64,000 bases of DNA from UBA1952 sp965200035 (GTDB lineage: Bacteria > Bacteroidota > Bacteroidia > Chitinophagales > Chitinophagaceae). Where the stretch lies: positions 3,472,001-3,536,000 of the forward strand of contig OZ241334.1 of the NCBI GenBank assembly GCA_965200035.1, written 5' to 3'. A model generated the notes under the pieces. The model searched no databases, was not told the origin of the DNA, and saw only the letters and a list, made by a program, of their open reading frames with translations. Made by a program: the position numbers and the translations under genes. Within the stretch, counting starts at the first letter, position 1. Each line of letters opens with the position of its first letter. This document shows positions 53,025-62,075 of the stretch, in pieces.

Positions 53025-54419
53025 ATGAAGCAAAACATTACACGCTCATTAAAGCGTATGGGCATGGCAGCGGGCCTTGCCATTTTGACCCTGTCAAAAG
53101 CCTTGTCCCAGGCTTATCTGCCGGACCCCTCATTCAGTACAGGAACAGGATTCAGCAGCGGTGCTGCAACGGGCATCCCCTGTGAGGTTCGAAAGATCAT
53201 TCAGCAGCCGGATGGCAGGCTGATCGCGGGTGGCATCTTTGCCACCTTCAACGGTGTTTCGCGTAGTAGCATTACCCGCCTCAATGTCAGTGGCAGCATC
53301 GATCCTACCTTTGCGCCCGGGACTGGATTCATGAATGCAGGGAACAACCCGGGAAGCATTTATAATATGGCCCTTCAGCCGGATGGCAAGATCCTGGTAG
53401 CAGGTGATTTTACCAGCTATAACGGCATCCCGTGCAATACGCTGATCCGTCTTAATGCCAATGGCAGCATGGATGCCGGTTTTACGATGGCACAAGTCGT
53501 AATCAGCGCGTTCAGAGCGATCCTGCTACAACCGGACGGAAAGATAATAATAGGCAGCGCAAGGCTGAATAGTGACGGCTCTGCGGATGCTACCTACAGT
53601 GGCCAAGATCAGGGCAATGATATGGTGCTGCAGCCTGACGGCAAAGTAGTCGGTATTTCCGCTTCTTCAGGGCTGAATACGAACCGGCTGTTCCGGCTGA
53701 ACAGTGATGGCACAATGGATAACAGCTTCGGCAGCTTTGGGGTGATAAATGCCTTTAACGGCCCCTTACAGGCCCTCGCTGTGCAACCGGACGGCAAAAT
53801 CGTAGTGACGGGTAATTTTGTCACCTTTAATGGCGTATCGCGAAAGAGGTTTGCCCGTATCAATACAGACGGCAGCCTGGATGCAGGCTTCGAGCTGATC
53901 ACGTCTAACAGCATTATTACACCAAAGACGCTTGCGCTGCAACCGGACGGAATGGTCGTTGTAGGCGCACCTAATTCCCTGTACCGGCTGAACACTAACG
54001 GCACCTTCGATGCAGGCTTTCCGACCCCATCGGTCAACGGCAATGTCTTAAGCCTCTGCATCCAGTCAGACAAAAAGATCGTGGCAGGCGGTAACTTTAC
54101 GATGATCAATAACACGGTAACGGCAAACGGCATCGCCCGGTTCAATGGCAATGCGACGGCAATCAGAAACGTCATTGGTGATAGTGATCTGAAGGTTTAT
54201 CCCAATCCGTGTACCGGCACCCTAAAGCTGGAACTATCCGGTGTTCCGGACCAACCCTTAAGCCTGACTGTAACAGACGCCAAAGGCAGCATATGCCACC
54301 AAACTATGATCACCGGCCAATCCACGGAGGTAAGGCTTGCAGGGCCTGCAGGAACCTACTTCCTGGTCTTAAGAAGCCCGGACGGCAATACCCGAACAGC
54401 AATCACCCAAAAGCTATAA
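53025..54419 (+). CDS. Secreted delta-60 repeat protein with T9SS sorting domain
   Basis: A 464-aa exported protein with a signal peptide (hydrophobic run MAAGLAILTLSKALS). The body consists of delta-60-type repeats: QPDGRLIAGGIFATFNGVS, QPDGKILVAGDFTSYNG, QPDGKIVVTGNFVTFNGVS, with intervening RLNxDGSxDxxF units; these form a beta-propeller-like structure. The last 75 or so residues (VYPNPCTGTLKLELSG to GTYFLVLRSPDGNTRTA) are a type A sorting domain, recognised by the Bacteroidota type IX secretion system and cleaved on the cell surface. Its ligand is unknown. The gene is inside the mobile region and is followed by a terminator. Confidence 0.85.
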   Translation: MKQNITRSLKRMGMAAGLAILTLSKALSQAYLPDPSFSTGTGFSSGAATGIPCEVRKIIQQPDGRLIAGGIFATFNGVSRSSITRLNVSGSIDPTFAPGTGFMNAGNNPGSIYNMALQPDGKILVAGDFTSYNGIPCNTLIRLNANGSMDAGFTMAQVVISAFRAILLQPDGKIIIGSARLNSDGSADATYSGQDQGNDMVLQPDGKVVGISASSGLNTNRLFRLNSDGTMDNSFGSFGVINAFNGPLQALAVQPDGKIVVTGNFVTFNGVSRKRFARINTDGSLDAGFELITSNSIITPKTLALQPDGMVVVGAPNSLYRLNTNGTFDAGFPTPSVNGNVLSLCIQSDKKIVAGGNFTMINNTVTANGIARFNGNATAIRNVIGDSDLKVYPNPCTGTLKLELSGVPDQPLSLTVTDAKGSICHQTMITGQSTEVRLAGPAGTYFLVLRSPDGNTRTAITQKL

Positions 54420-54493
54420 ATGATCCGAAAGGAAACCTTCAAACAAGCACTCGTAAAGCTGACCGGCTGTGATAACCGGATTCAGGGTAAGAG

Positions 54494-54526
54494 AAAAGCA
54501 GGACCGTAAAGAGTCCTGCTTTTTTT
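54494..54526 (+). terminator. Terminator after the T9SS protein
   Basis: AAAAGCAGGAC (54494-54504) pairs with GTCCTGCTTTT (54513-54523) around an 8-base loop, then TTTATG follows. Strong intrinsic terminator, separating the recombinase-cargo unit from the ATPase-integrase unit. Confidence 0.88.
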
Positions 54527-54696
54527 ATGCCCGTTTTTTCCGGAAAACCCGGAAAATCCAAAAAACAGAAATCTGAAAAACAGAAAAATCACTTTGCGGC
54601 TATTGAGGAAATTTTTCAGGAATGTTGATTCATCAAAGTAAATCCTGCCAGCCCGCATCATTAATTGAAACACTTGCTTACCGAACTTAATTTTTT

Positions 54697-56379
54697 ATGA
54701 AGATGCTACTTACCGCAGAGAATGCCGAGCAACTGCAATACAATAACGGGTTGCTGTCCATTGATGTATTAGGGGGCGTCCGACTGGATGGCCTGGACCG
54801 GATGCGGGTGACCTTAAAGCTGGCGCTGCCGGAAAGCAGCATCCCGCCGGTGCGCCATAACCTCGATTTGTACAATGACACCCAGACCGAGAAGCTGATC
54901 CGCAAAACAGCCGAGCGGCTGGAAGTCGGCACCAGCGTAATCACTGCATCCCTCGCTGCCCTGACCGAAGAGCTGGAACGCTACCGGCTGGAAAAGATCA
55001 AAGAGCAGCAAACAACCGAAATCATTGCCAGGCCCCTGACGGAAGGTGAGCGGGAAACGGCCACCGAACACCTGACCCATCCCAAACTGATGCAGCAGAC
55101 CCTGCAGGACCTTCAGGACAGCGGCATCCAGGGCGAAGCCGAGAATGCCCTGATCTTAAAGATCGCCATGACCAGCCGTAAGATGGCAGACCCGTTGAGC
55201 GTGATCTGCCTGGCACGCAGCGGCACCGGCAAATCCTACCTGATGGAGCGGGTAGCGCTGTGCATCCCGGATGAGGATACGCGGGAACAGACCCAGTTCA
55301 GCGGCAACTCATTCTATTACTTCCGGCGCGATGAGATCAAAGGCAAGGTGTTCCTGATCGAAGACCTGGACGGGGCGCAGGAAGTGATGTTCCCCATCCG
55401 GGAGCTACAGACCAAGAAGCGCATCTCAAAGACGGTGACCAGCAAGGGCAGGGACGGCAAGCTGCAAACGATCACCTTGGTGGTGGAAGGACCGGTCAGC
55501 ATCATCGGCTGCACCACCAAAGAGCGCCTTTACGAGGATAATGCCAACCGCTCGATCCTGATCTACCTGGATGGCAGTAAAGAGCAGGACGGCCGGATCA
55601 TGCATTACCAGAAGCAGCTCAGGGCAGGGCTGATCAGGGCTGATCATGAGCAGGTGGTAAGAACGAAGCTGCAACACATGCAGCGGCTGCTGGTGCCGGT
55701 CAAAGTGATCAATCCCTATGCGCCGCTGATCGACCTGCCGCAGGAAGTGTTCAAGCCAAGAAGAACGCTGCCGATGCTGCTTTCCTTTATCGAGGCCATC
55801 ACCTTTTATCACCAGTATCAGCGGGAATATAAACCGGAAGTTGCCACCGGTGAGGTATACATTGAAACCAATCCGGAAGACATTGCCTGGGCGTTTCACC
55901 TGATGAAGGACACTTTATTCCGGAAAAGCGATGAGCTCAGCGGGGCGCTTCGTGAATTCTATGAATGGCTGAAACAATGGGCGGCGGCGAACAAAGTTGA
56001 AAAGTTCTATGGCTCGGAAATCAGGAAAGATAAGCCGATCCACCCGCGAACCCTGCAGCGTTACCTGTCCGAGCTGAGCGAATACGGATATATAAAGTTC
56101 GTTGGTGGCAGCAAGTATAAGGCAGGCTACCAGTACAGCACCGAGAGCAGCATCCCGCAGAATGATATTGGCAGCAGCATTGATCAGCAGATCAAAGCCG
56201 TGCTGGAAAAGGTAGAAGCAGCACATCTGCAAAGGCAGGAAGAAGCAACCAAAGGGCCCAAACAAAACGGCAGGAGTAAGCCGGTGCGACAAAAGGGAAT
56301 GAGTCGCACTCAAACCCGCCGCAGGATGGTCTTTGAGCCTGGTGCGATAACCACTTCAAAAAGCAGGGCAGGCCTTTAA
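54697..56379 (+). CDS. P-loop ATPase of a mobile element
   Basis: A 560-aa protein. A Walker A motif LARSGTGKSYLMER lies near residues 172-185 and a Walker B-like FLIEDLDG near residue 219; IIGCTTKERLYEDNANRSIL near residue 268 looks like sensor-type sequence. The N-terminal 140 residues are helical and charged; the C-terminal part (PIHPRTLQRYLSELSEYGYIK, about residues 447-467) resembles a winged-helix DNA-binding region. The last residues are rich in Lys/Arg (GMSRTQTRRRMVF). It resembles AAA-type or helicase-like ATPases of integrative elements, but I cannot name the subfamily. The first tyrosine recombinase follows 16 bases later, so the trio is probably one transcript. Confidence 0.7.
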   Translation: MKMLLTAENAEQLQYNNGLLSIDVLGGVRLDGLDRMRVTLKLALPESSIPPVRHNLDLYNDTQTEKLIRKTAERLEVGTSVITASLAALTEELERYRLEKIKEQQTTEIIARPLTEGERETATEHLTHPKLMQQTLQDLQDSGIQGEAENALILKIAMTSRKMADPLSVICLARSGTGKSYLMERVALCIPDEDTREQTQFSGNSFYYFRRDEIKGKVFLIEDLDGAQEVMFPIRELQTKKRISKTVTSKGRDGKLQTITLVVEGPVSIIGCTTKERLYEDNANRSILIYLDGSKEQDGRIMHYQKQLRAGLIRADHEQVVRTKLQHMQRLLVPVKVINPYAPLIDLPQEVFKPRRTLPMLLSFIEAITFYHQYQREYKPEVATGEVYIETNPEDIAWAFHLMKDTLFRKSDELSGALREFYEWLKQWAAANKVEKFYGSEIRKDKPIHPRTLQRYLSELSEYGYIKFVGGSKYKAGYQYSTESSIPQNDIGSSIDQQIKAVLEKVEAAHLQRQEEATKGPKQNGRSKPVRQKGMSRTQTRRRMVFEPGAITTSKSRAGL

Positions 56380-56395
56380 AAATCATTATCATTCT

Positions 56396-57343
56396 ATGTT
56401 GAAATTATCCCTGAAAACGGCGCAGTACGAATACCTGGAACGTGGCTTTAAAGAATGGCTGGATATCCTTGGCTATTGTGATTCCACCGTTTACAATATG
56501 CCGCATATAGCGCGTGAGTTGATGCATTTTCTGGAAAGCCGTTCGGTAAATGCGATCCAGGCGCTCACCCGTAAAGACCTGAAAGCCTATCACGATTATA
56601 TCAACCGCAGGGCCAACCAGCGGCGGGGTGGGGGACTGAGCGAGAAGTACATCCAGATGCATATACAGGGCGTCGAAAAGTTCCTTGAATACCTGCATCA
56701 CCGGGGTATTAAAACGCTCATGGGCACAGGGATCAGGCTAACCGCGCCGCCAAGAAAAGCGATCACCGTTTTGACGACAGATGAAATCAGGCTGCTGTTT
56801 ACCGCGACATCAAAAACAGCCACCTCTGGTAGAATAGGAAGCAGTTATTACGAGGCGATGCAGGCAAGGGACCGTGTCATGCTGACGATTTATTACAGTT
56901 GCGGGTTAAGGCGCACCGAAGGCGTTTACCTGAGCATTGATGATATCAATTTTGACACCCGTATCCTGCATGTAAAGAAAGGGAAGAACTATAAAGAGCG
57001 GTTCGTGCCGTTTGGTAAAAGCAGTTCAAAGACTTTGCAGGATTATATCTATGATCACCGGCCACTGCTGGTAAAAGACAAGCGGGAAGGACGATTGTTC
57101 ATCTCATACGGTGGAAGAAGGATGACCGGCGGCACACTCAACAGTCGGCTGCAACTATTGCAAAGAGCCAGTGAAGATATCGATCTGCAACAAAAAGAAG
57201 TTCACCTGCATATACTACGACATAGCATCGCTACTCATTTGCTGGAAGCAGGAATGAGCCTGGAAAAGATCGCACGGTTCTTAGGGCATAGCACGATGGA
57301 CAGTACCCAAATTTACACCCACCTTATTCAAAAAGAATCATGA
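56396..57343 (+). CDS. Tyrosine recombinase, catalytically complete
   Basis: A 315-aa XerC/D-type site-specific recombinase. A core-binding domain covers residues about 15-110. The catalytic residues can all be seen: Arg I in SCGLRRTEGVYLS (near residue 178), the Lys segment HVKKGKNYKERFVPFG, His-X-X-Arg in LHILRHSIATHLLE (near residue 280), the second His in FLGHSTMDST and the nucleophilic Tyr in QIYTHL (near residue 307). It cuts and rejoins DNA through a Tyr-linked intermediate. The last four bases overlap the next start (ATGA at 57340-57343), so the two recombinases are made together. Confidence 0.92.
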   Translation: MLKLSLKTAQYEYLERGFKEWLDILGYCDSTVYNMPHIARELMHFLESRSVNAIQALTRKDLKAYHDYINRRANQRRGGGLSEKYIQMHIQGVEKFLEYLHHRGIKTLMGTGIRLTAPPRKAITVLTTDEIRLLFTATSKTATSGRIGSSYYEAMQARDRVMLTIYYSCGLRRTEGVYLSIDDINFDTRILHVKKGKNYKERFVPFGKSSSKTLQDYIYDHRPLLVKDKREGRLFISYGGRRMTGGTLNSRLQLLQRASEDIDLQQKEVHLHILRHSIATHLLEAGMSLEKIARFLGHSTMDSTQIYTHLIQKES

Positions 57344-58272
57344 GCACGTTCGGCGACTACCTGCAAAGCAAAGGGCTAAGCCGTGAGACGGTAAAAACCT
57401 ATAATTTTTACCTGCTGCATTTTATTTCCTGGCTGGATGGTCAGACTTTGAATCCTGAAGAAGTAACAACAGGGGATGTGATGGCTTATCTGTCTCAGTT
57501 AAAGCAAAAGGAACTATCCGGTGTAAGCCGTAACGGCCACCTAATTGCCATACGTCACTATTTTGACTGGCTGCAGCAACGAGCAATAAGGGAAGACAAC
57601 CCAGCCGGTCTCATCAAACTGAAAGGTGTTAAGACACGCAAGCTTTATCCCATCTTTAGCAAAGAAGAGCTGGAAGCGATCTATCACCAATATGACGCAG
57701 AGCGGCCGCCAAATGGCCTGCCGCATACGCACCGAACTCAACAGCTTAGCAGGCAAAGAAATAAGGCAATGCTTGGACTGATCATTTACCAGGGACTACT
57801 GACTACGGAAGTGAACGCCCTTACTTTGAAAGATTTGAAGCTGAAGGAAGGAACTGTTTTTATTGCAGGCGGCCGTAAAAGCAATGAACGGAAATTAGAT
57901 CTGAAGCCACAGCAGATTTTAGATCTGATGGAATACCAAATGATTACCAGGAATGAGCTCATGAAATACGCAACGACAGAGCGGGACTTACTGTTTCTTC
58001 CGGCCGCTGCTAGCGGGCAAACACAGGCTACAGACAATGATGGAACCAATCTTTGGAAGAGACCGACTGAAGAGCTAAGATTAAGGCAACCAAAGCTGGT
58101 GAACATGCTGCACATAAGAACAAGTATTATTACGCAATGGCTAAAGCAATATAATCTACGGCAGGTGCAATATATGGCTGGCCATCGTTTCGTTAGTACT
58201 ACGGAAGGTTATTTAATCAATCAGATGGAAGATTTGCAACAGGACATTGATCAATTTCATCCACTTGGATAA
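57340..58272 (+). CDS. Tyrosine recombinase-like protein, degenerate active site
   Basis: A 310-aa protein of the same fold as its upstream neighbour. The core-binding domain is present (TVKTYNFYLLHFISWLDGQ). The Arg I position reads GLLTTEVNAL in place of GLRxxEL, so the first catalytic Arg is missing. The HxxR box reads LHIRTSIITQWL: by alignment the Arg remains, but both flanking His are replaced. AGHRFVSTTEGYL retains a His and the Tyr. It is therefore probably inactive alone and may assist or position the first recombinase, as in tandem-recombinase transposons. It could also be active with unusual chemistry. Its start overlaps the upstream gene by 4 bases. Confidence 0.8.
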   Translation: MSTFGDYLQSKGLSRETVKTYNFYLLHFISWLDGQTLNPEEVTTGDVMAYLSQLKQKELSGVSRNGHLIAIRHYFDWLQQRAIREDNPAGLIKLKGVKTRKLYPIFSKEELEAIYHQYDAERPPNGLPHTHRTQQLSRQRNKAMLGLIIYQGLLTTEVNALTLKDLKLKEGTVFIAGGRKSNERKLDLKPQQILDLMEYQMITRNELMKYATTERDLLFLPAAASGQTQATDNDGTNLWKRPTEELRLRQPKLVNMLHIRTSIITQWLKQYNLRQVQYMAGHRFVSTTEGYLINQMEDLQQDIDQFHPLG

Positions 58273-58537
58273 TGGGACAGCCTATTATAAGCGAGTCCAA
58301 AGTTCGCACCTGTAGGAACACTTCGAAGTCAAGCAGTTACATGCGAAGGAGAGAAACCGCTTTTTTATTTGCATAGAATTTGCGCAGTTTATACACTATA
58401 GTTTATAGATTGCCAGGAATTATCTATATGGATTAATAAAGCTACCTTTATTTGTCAGTTATTAAACATATGGCTGAACACTTTAACGAAACCAAGATTG
58501 CCCCACCTCATGGGCATTTAGGACTTAATCTTACTTA

Positions 58538-59454
58538 GAGCCTATCGCAAAAATAGCTAGTTGCAGAATGGATACGGAACTTAGTGGTGTCGAATCACAA
58601 GTTTCATCGTGCTGTCTTCAACTGTGTGTAAAGGTTAGATAAATTCTGATTACTTGCCTTCTGATGAGCTATGGCTGGCTACCAAACCGCTATTTCCTGA
58701 ACCAGAACGCAGCCGCGGTGGTCGTGGCCGCCTGCCTAAAGATACCCACAAGGTTTTCTGTACCATATTCTATGTTCTTCGTACCTGCATTTAATGGAAA
58801 GCGCTGCCCCGTTCGCTGGGCGTACCCTCTACAGTTCACCGTATTATCAGCGATGGGTGGGGCCGGCGTATCCGGTTCGCTCTGGGAACTGAGCCTGATG
58901 CAGCTTTATGTGGAAGACCGGCTCGACTGGTCTTATCAAAGCATCGACGGGGCTATTACAAAGGCCCCGTTAGGCGGTGGCGCCACAGGTGCCAACCCCA
59001 GAGACCGCGGTAAGAAAGGGTTAAGCGTCATCTGCTTACCGAGGCGGCGGCCTGCCGGTAGGCCTGCGTGTCAGCGGGGCTAATGTGCATGATGTAAAGA
59101 GGCGGCACAGGTGCTCTTCACCAAGCCGTTTCTGCCACCGTATGCAGATCAGGAAAACCCTCAGGGCTTCTGTGCGGACAAAGGCTATAATAGCGAGTCA
59201 CTCAGAAAGCTCTCGTTGACCTGCTTGGGTATGAAGACCATATCAAGAGTCGGTGGGATGAAAAGAAGGATAAGTAGACTATTCCGGATTATAGGGCTCG
59301 GCGATGGGTATGCGACCGGACCCATTTCTGGATGAACCGCTTCAGACGGTTGCTGGACAGGTGGGAAAAGAAACCCGAAAACTATGAGGCATTCATGTTC
59401 CTGTACAGCGCTTACATCGTCTGGAAACATTCAACCATATTTTTGGGTAGGCTC
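58538..59454 (+). mobile_element. IS5-family insertion sequence, decayed
   Basis: A 917-base element with imperfect ends: left GAGCCTATCGCAAAAATA, right end inverse GAGCCTACCCAAAAATAT. It is flanked by TTA on both sides (58535-58537 and 59455-59457), the target duplication expected for the IS427-like subgroup. It carries the broken transposase listed separately. The element sits directly upstream of the AT-rich five-gene operon. Confidence 0.82.
58664..59454 (+). pseudogene. IS5-type DDE transposase remnant
   Basis: Pieces of an IS5-family transposase in several frames. Recognisable segments: MSYGWLPN (start), LDWSYQSIDGAITKAPLGGG (catalytic-region Asp), TGANPRDRGKKGLSV, FTKPFLPPYADQENPQGFCA, DKGYNSESL (second Asp region), and WMNRFRRLLDRWEKKPENYE, then FMFLYSAYIVWKH. 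Stops and frameshifts break it at several points (for example near 58740, 59030, 59085 and 59280), so no functional enzyme can be made from this copy. The exact end of the original frame was not determined. Confidence 0.82.
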
Positions 59455-59566
59455 TTAATTTCTGCAATTCCGTAGATAAATATAACGTGTCTATTGAGGG
59501 TGAATGTTATCACATATTAATGATAGCACTGTCCTGTGATGAGAATAAAATTGCAAGAGGGCGCCA

Positions 59567-60664
59567 GTGACGCATTATAAAATGGCTCAAGAAGTAATTA
59601 AAAAACCTTATTTTGCATTTAAATCATCCATTGTGAAAAGATTAACTAAAATAATGCCGTACATTAAGCTGAATGCTTTCCAAATTGGCATAGTTCTTTC
59701 GATTGGATGTTTTATTTTTCAAATCATCCAATCTGCTGCTATATCCAGGATGTTAAGTTCATCCTTTATTATTTGGACTATACCCTTAATTATGGGTATA
59801 ACATTTACCATGTGTTGTTGGGCTTTTTTTTCAATTGAAAATTCCAAAAAGTTAGGGAAAAGCGAATCTGAACATCCAGCACAACAGTTAGCTAGTGCGA
59901 TACTTGTTTATGCACTTCAGTTAGCTAACGATGGTCGAGATGTAGCATTAATTAAACTAAGGAATAAATTCACAGATACCTTACATATTATGGGATTCCA
60001 TAACAGCCGAGTGAAGCTAGGTGAAATTGCATTAAAAGCGTCAGTTCTAATTAAAGATTATGAGACAAAGGTAGATATACTCATTGATGATCTAGGATGG
60101 GCCTACTTTCTTTTAGATAAAGAAGAGATTGCAAAGCAAAATATTATTCGAGGTATTAATATTTCCAAGAAATTAATCAAGGAGACTGGCGATAAATCCC
60201 AAAAACTTCATCTTTCACAAGCAAAAGGCTACCGCCACTTGGCTTGCATTTCGCGTGATGCGGAAAAATCGAACAGCTACTTGCAGGATGCACAAGATTT
60301 GTTAGAATCAATCTTAGACCAAACCATAGAGGTAAGGCGAGATATTGCTCAAATCCACCATGCCAAAGCCCTTACTGTAGCTATGTCTTTAAATATCCAT
60401 AAATCTGGTAAAATTAGATTAAAGTCTCAAAACCTATTAGATGCAGTTCAAGAGGCTCTTGAAAATGTAAGGCAATCTGCATTCATTTTTAGGGAAATTG
60501 GTGACTTGGATCGCTATACAAAGTCGTTATTTCTAGAGGTAAGATTACTTGAAGCTACTGACGAAAATACAGAAGCTGTTGAAGTAGCCGCATTAAGAGA
60601 TCGGACACTTGCAGCATCAGAGTGGATTCTCAGTATTGGTACTGACACAATAACAGGAAAATAA
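59567..60664 (+). CDS. Membrane-anchored helical-repeat-like protein, first gene of an AT-rich operon
   Basis: A 365-aa protein with two membrane helices near the N terminus (residues about 38-60, FQIGIVLSIGCFIFQIIQ; and 70-93, IWTIPLIMGITFTMCCWAFF). The remaining 270 residues are all-helical, with repeated paired-helix features (AYFLLDKEEIAKQNIIRGIN, QAKGYRHLACISRDAEKSNS) suggesting TPR-like repeats. No named family recognised. GTG 59567 has AGAGG 6 bases upstream; ATG 59582, five codons later, is an alternative. The next gene starts one base after its stop. It probably acts as the membrane or sensing part of the operon, an inference from its position and topology. Confidence 0.65.
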   Translation: MTHYKMAQEVIKKPYFAFKSSIVKRLTKIMPYIKLNAFQIGIVLSIGCFIFQIIQSAAISRMLSSSFIIWTIPLIMGITFTMCCWAFFSIENSKKLGKSESEHPAQQLASAILVYALQLANDGRDVALIKLRNKFTDTLHIMGFHNSRVKLGEIALKASVLIKDYETKVDILIDDLGWAYFLLDKEEIAKQNIIRGINISKKLIKETGDKSQKLHLSQAKGYRHLACISRDAEKSNSYLQDAQDLLESILDQTIEVRRDIAQIHHAKALTVAMSLNIHKSGKIRLKSQNLLDAVQEALENVRQSAFIFREIGDLDRYTKSLFLEVRLLEATDENTEAVEVAALRDRTLAASEWILSIGTDTITGK

Positions 60665-60665
60665 T

Positions 60666-61313
60666 ATGACCGAAAAGATTGACATTTTTAACGCCAATTT
60701 AGAACCGCGTGGATCAATGGAGCGTGCAGAAGCACATCTAACGGGCAGATGGCACAAGACTTTTCATTGCTGGATAGTTAGTAATGACAGTGGCGGAAGA
60801 TTTCTTTTCCAAAAGCGATCTGCTAAAATGATCAATTTTCCAAATTTATTAGATGTAAGTGCCGCTGGGCACCTTGAAACTGGCGAAGAAGTTCAAGAGG
60901 GAATTCGCGAGGTTAAAGAAGAATTGGGAATTGAAATTGACGAGGCGAAATTATACTTTCTAGGATACCGTGTGGAGGTAGCTGATCAAAAAAACGGACA
61001 GAAGAATCGCGAATATCAAGCAGTATTTCTTTATAAATTGGAAAATTCAAAAAATGATTTTATTCCTCAAATAGAAGAGTTAGCAGGATTGTATTGGATA
61101 AATATATCTGATGCATTAAGCCTTTTTACAAATATGGTTGATCGTGTACATATTGAGGGAATTTCGTTTGATGAGACTTATAAGATATGGAAACAAGACT
61201 TACAAATCGTTGGATTAAACGACTTCCTACCGAGAATTCAGAACTATTATCTTACTATCGCAATCATGGCTCAACGTTTGGTTAGAGGAGAATTTCCTTT
61301 AAGCATTTCGTAA
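60666..61313 (+). CDS. Nudix hydrolase
   Basis: A 215-aa protein with a Nudix box at residues about 63-85: AGHLETGEEVQEGIREVKEE, then LGIEI. The REVKEELG part holds the metal-binding Glu residues. One residue fewer than the classic GX5EX7REUXEEXGU spacing is seen between the first Glu and Arg, as in some isopentenyl-diphosphate isomerase-like Nudix proteins; the N-terminal segment WHKTFHCWIVSNDSGGRFLFQ also fits that group. It should cleave a nucleoside diphosphate linked to another moiety; the substrate is unknown. It starts 1 base after the membrane protein gene, so they are almost certainly co-transcribed. Confidence 0.85.
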   Translation: MTEKIDIFNANLEPRGSMERAEAHLTGRWHKTFHCWIVSNDSGGRFLFQKRSAKMINFPNLLDVSAAGHLETGEEVQEGIREVKEELGIEIDEAKLYFLGYRVEVADQKNGQKNREYQAVFLYKLENSKNDFIPQIEELAGLYWINISDALSLFTNMVDRVHIEGISFDETYKIWKQDLQIVGLNDFLPRIQNYYLTIAIMAQRLVRGEFPLSIS

Positions 61314-61331
61314 AAATTAAAAACCTTATCT

Positions 61332-62075
61332 ATGAACTATGAACAGCATTATAAATTTCATGCTGAAAATTACAACGAGCTTCGGCTTGATCGTGAAAAT
61401 GAAATTGAAACTACTTCAGCCATTATTCAAAGATATATTGTTCCTAGTGATGGAAAACTTCTTGATGCAGGTTGTGGGACCGGACGTTATAGTGTGGCAC
61501 TACAAGCGTTAGGGTATGTTGTGACTGGGCTTGATCAATCTATTGATCAGTTAAAGCAAGTGCCGTCAAACATTGAAACAGTTCATTGTTCAATGTTAAA
61601 AACGCCCTTTGGGGATGATACTTTTGCCTGTGCAATGTTGATTTTATCACTACACCAGCTTTCTAAAGCTGATCAGTTAAAAGCAATTCGCGAAATGCGC
61701 CGGATTATACAGCCTAATGGATACTTAATTATCAAGACATGTTCATTAGAAGATTTAAACAAGCGGCGCTTCAATGATTTATTTCCATCAGCAATTAAAA
61801 TCAATAGAGCACGTTATTTGCCTATCGCTGACCTTAAAGAATTGATTGAGACAAATAGTTTCAAAAATGTTTTTATTCAGCATACAAAGACTTCTCAGGC
61901 CATTGAGGTTAAGAAATTAATTAGAAGCATTAAGATGAAGCATAATACAACTTTGGCTCTTATACCAGAAGAAGAATTTGTAATTGGCTGCAGCAAATTA
62001 GATAACTATTTTAACAACAATGAAATAGTAATGGATACACATCATCATACTATTGTAATTGCACAAAAAGGTTAA
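61332..62075 (+). CDS. Class I SAM-dependent methyltransferase
   Basis: A 247-aa methyltransferase. Motif I reads KLLDAGCGTGRYSVALQALG (residues about 44-63), followed by VTGLDQSIDQLKQV (the acidic residue that binds the ribose) and MLILSLHQLSKADQLKAIRE (motif around residue 105), with a MRRIIQPNGYLIIKT segment, all typical of the Methyltransf_11/25 group. Small-molecule substrates are usual for this group. The last residues (DTHHHTIVIAQKG) end next to the following ATG with no gap. It lies between the Nudix hydrolase and the NIS-synthetase-like gene. Confidence 0.85.
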   Translation: MNYEQHYKFHAENYNELRLDRENEIETTSAIIQRYIVPSDGKLLDAGCGTGRYSVALQALGYVVTGLDQSIDQLKQVPSNIETVHCSMLKTPFGDDTFACAMLILSLHQLSKADQLKAIREMRRIIQPNGYLIIKTCSLEDLNKRRFNDLFPSAIKINRARYLPIADLKELIETNSFKNVFIQHTKTSQAIEVKKLIRSIKMKHNTTLALIPEEEFVIGCSKLDNYFNNNEIVMDTHHHTIVIAQKG

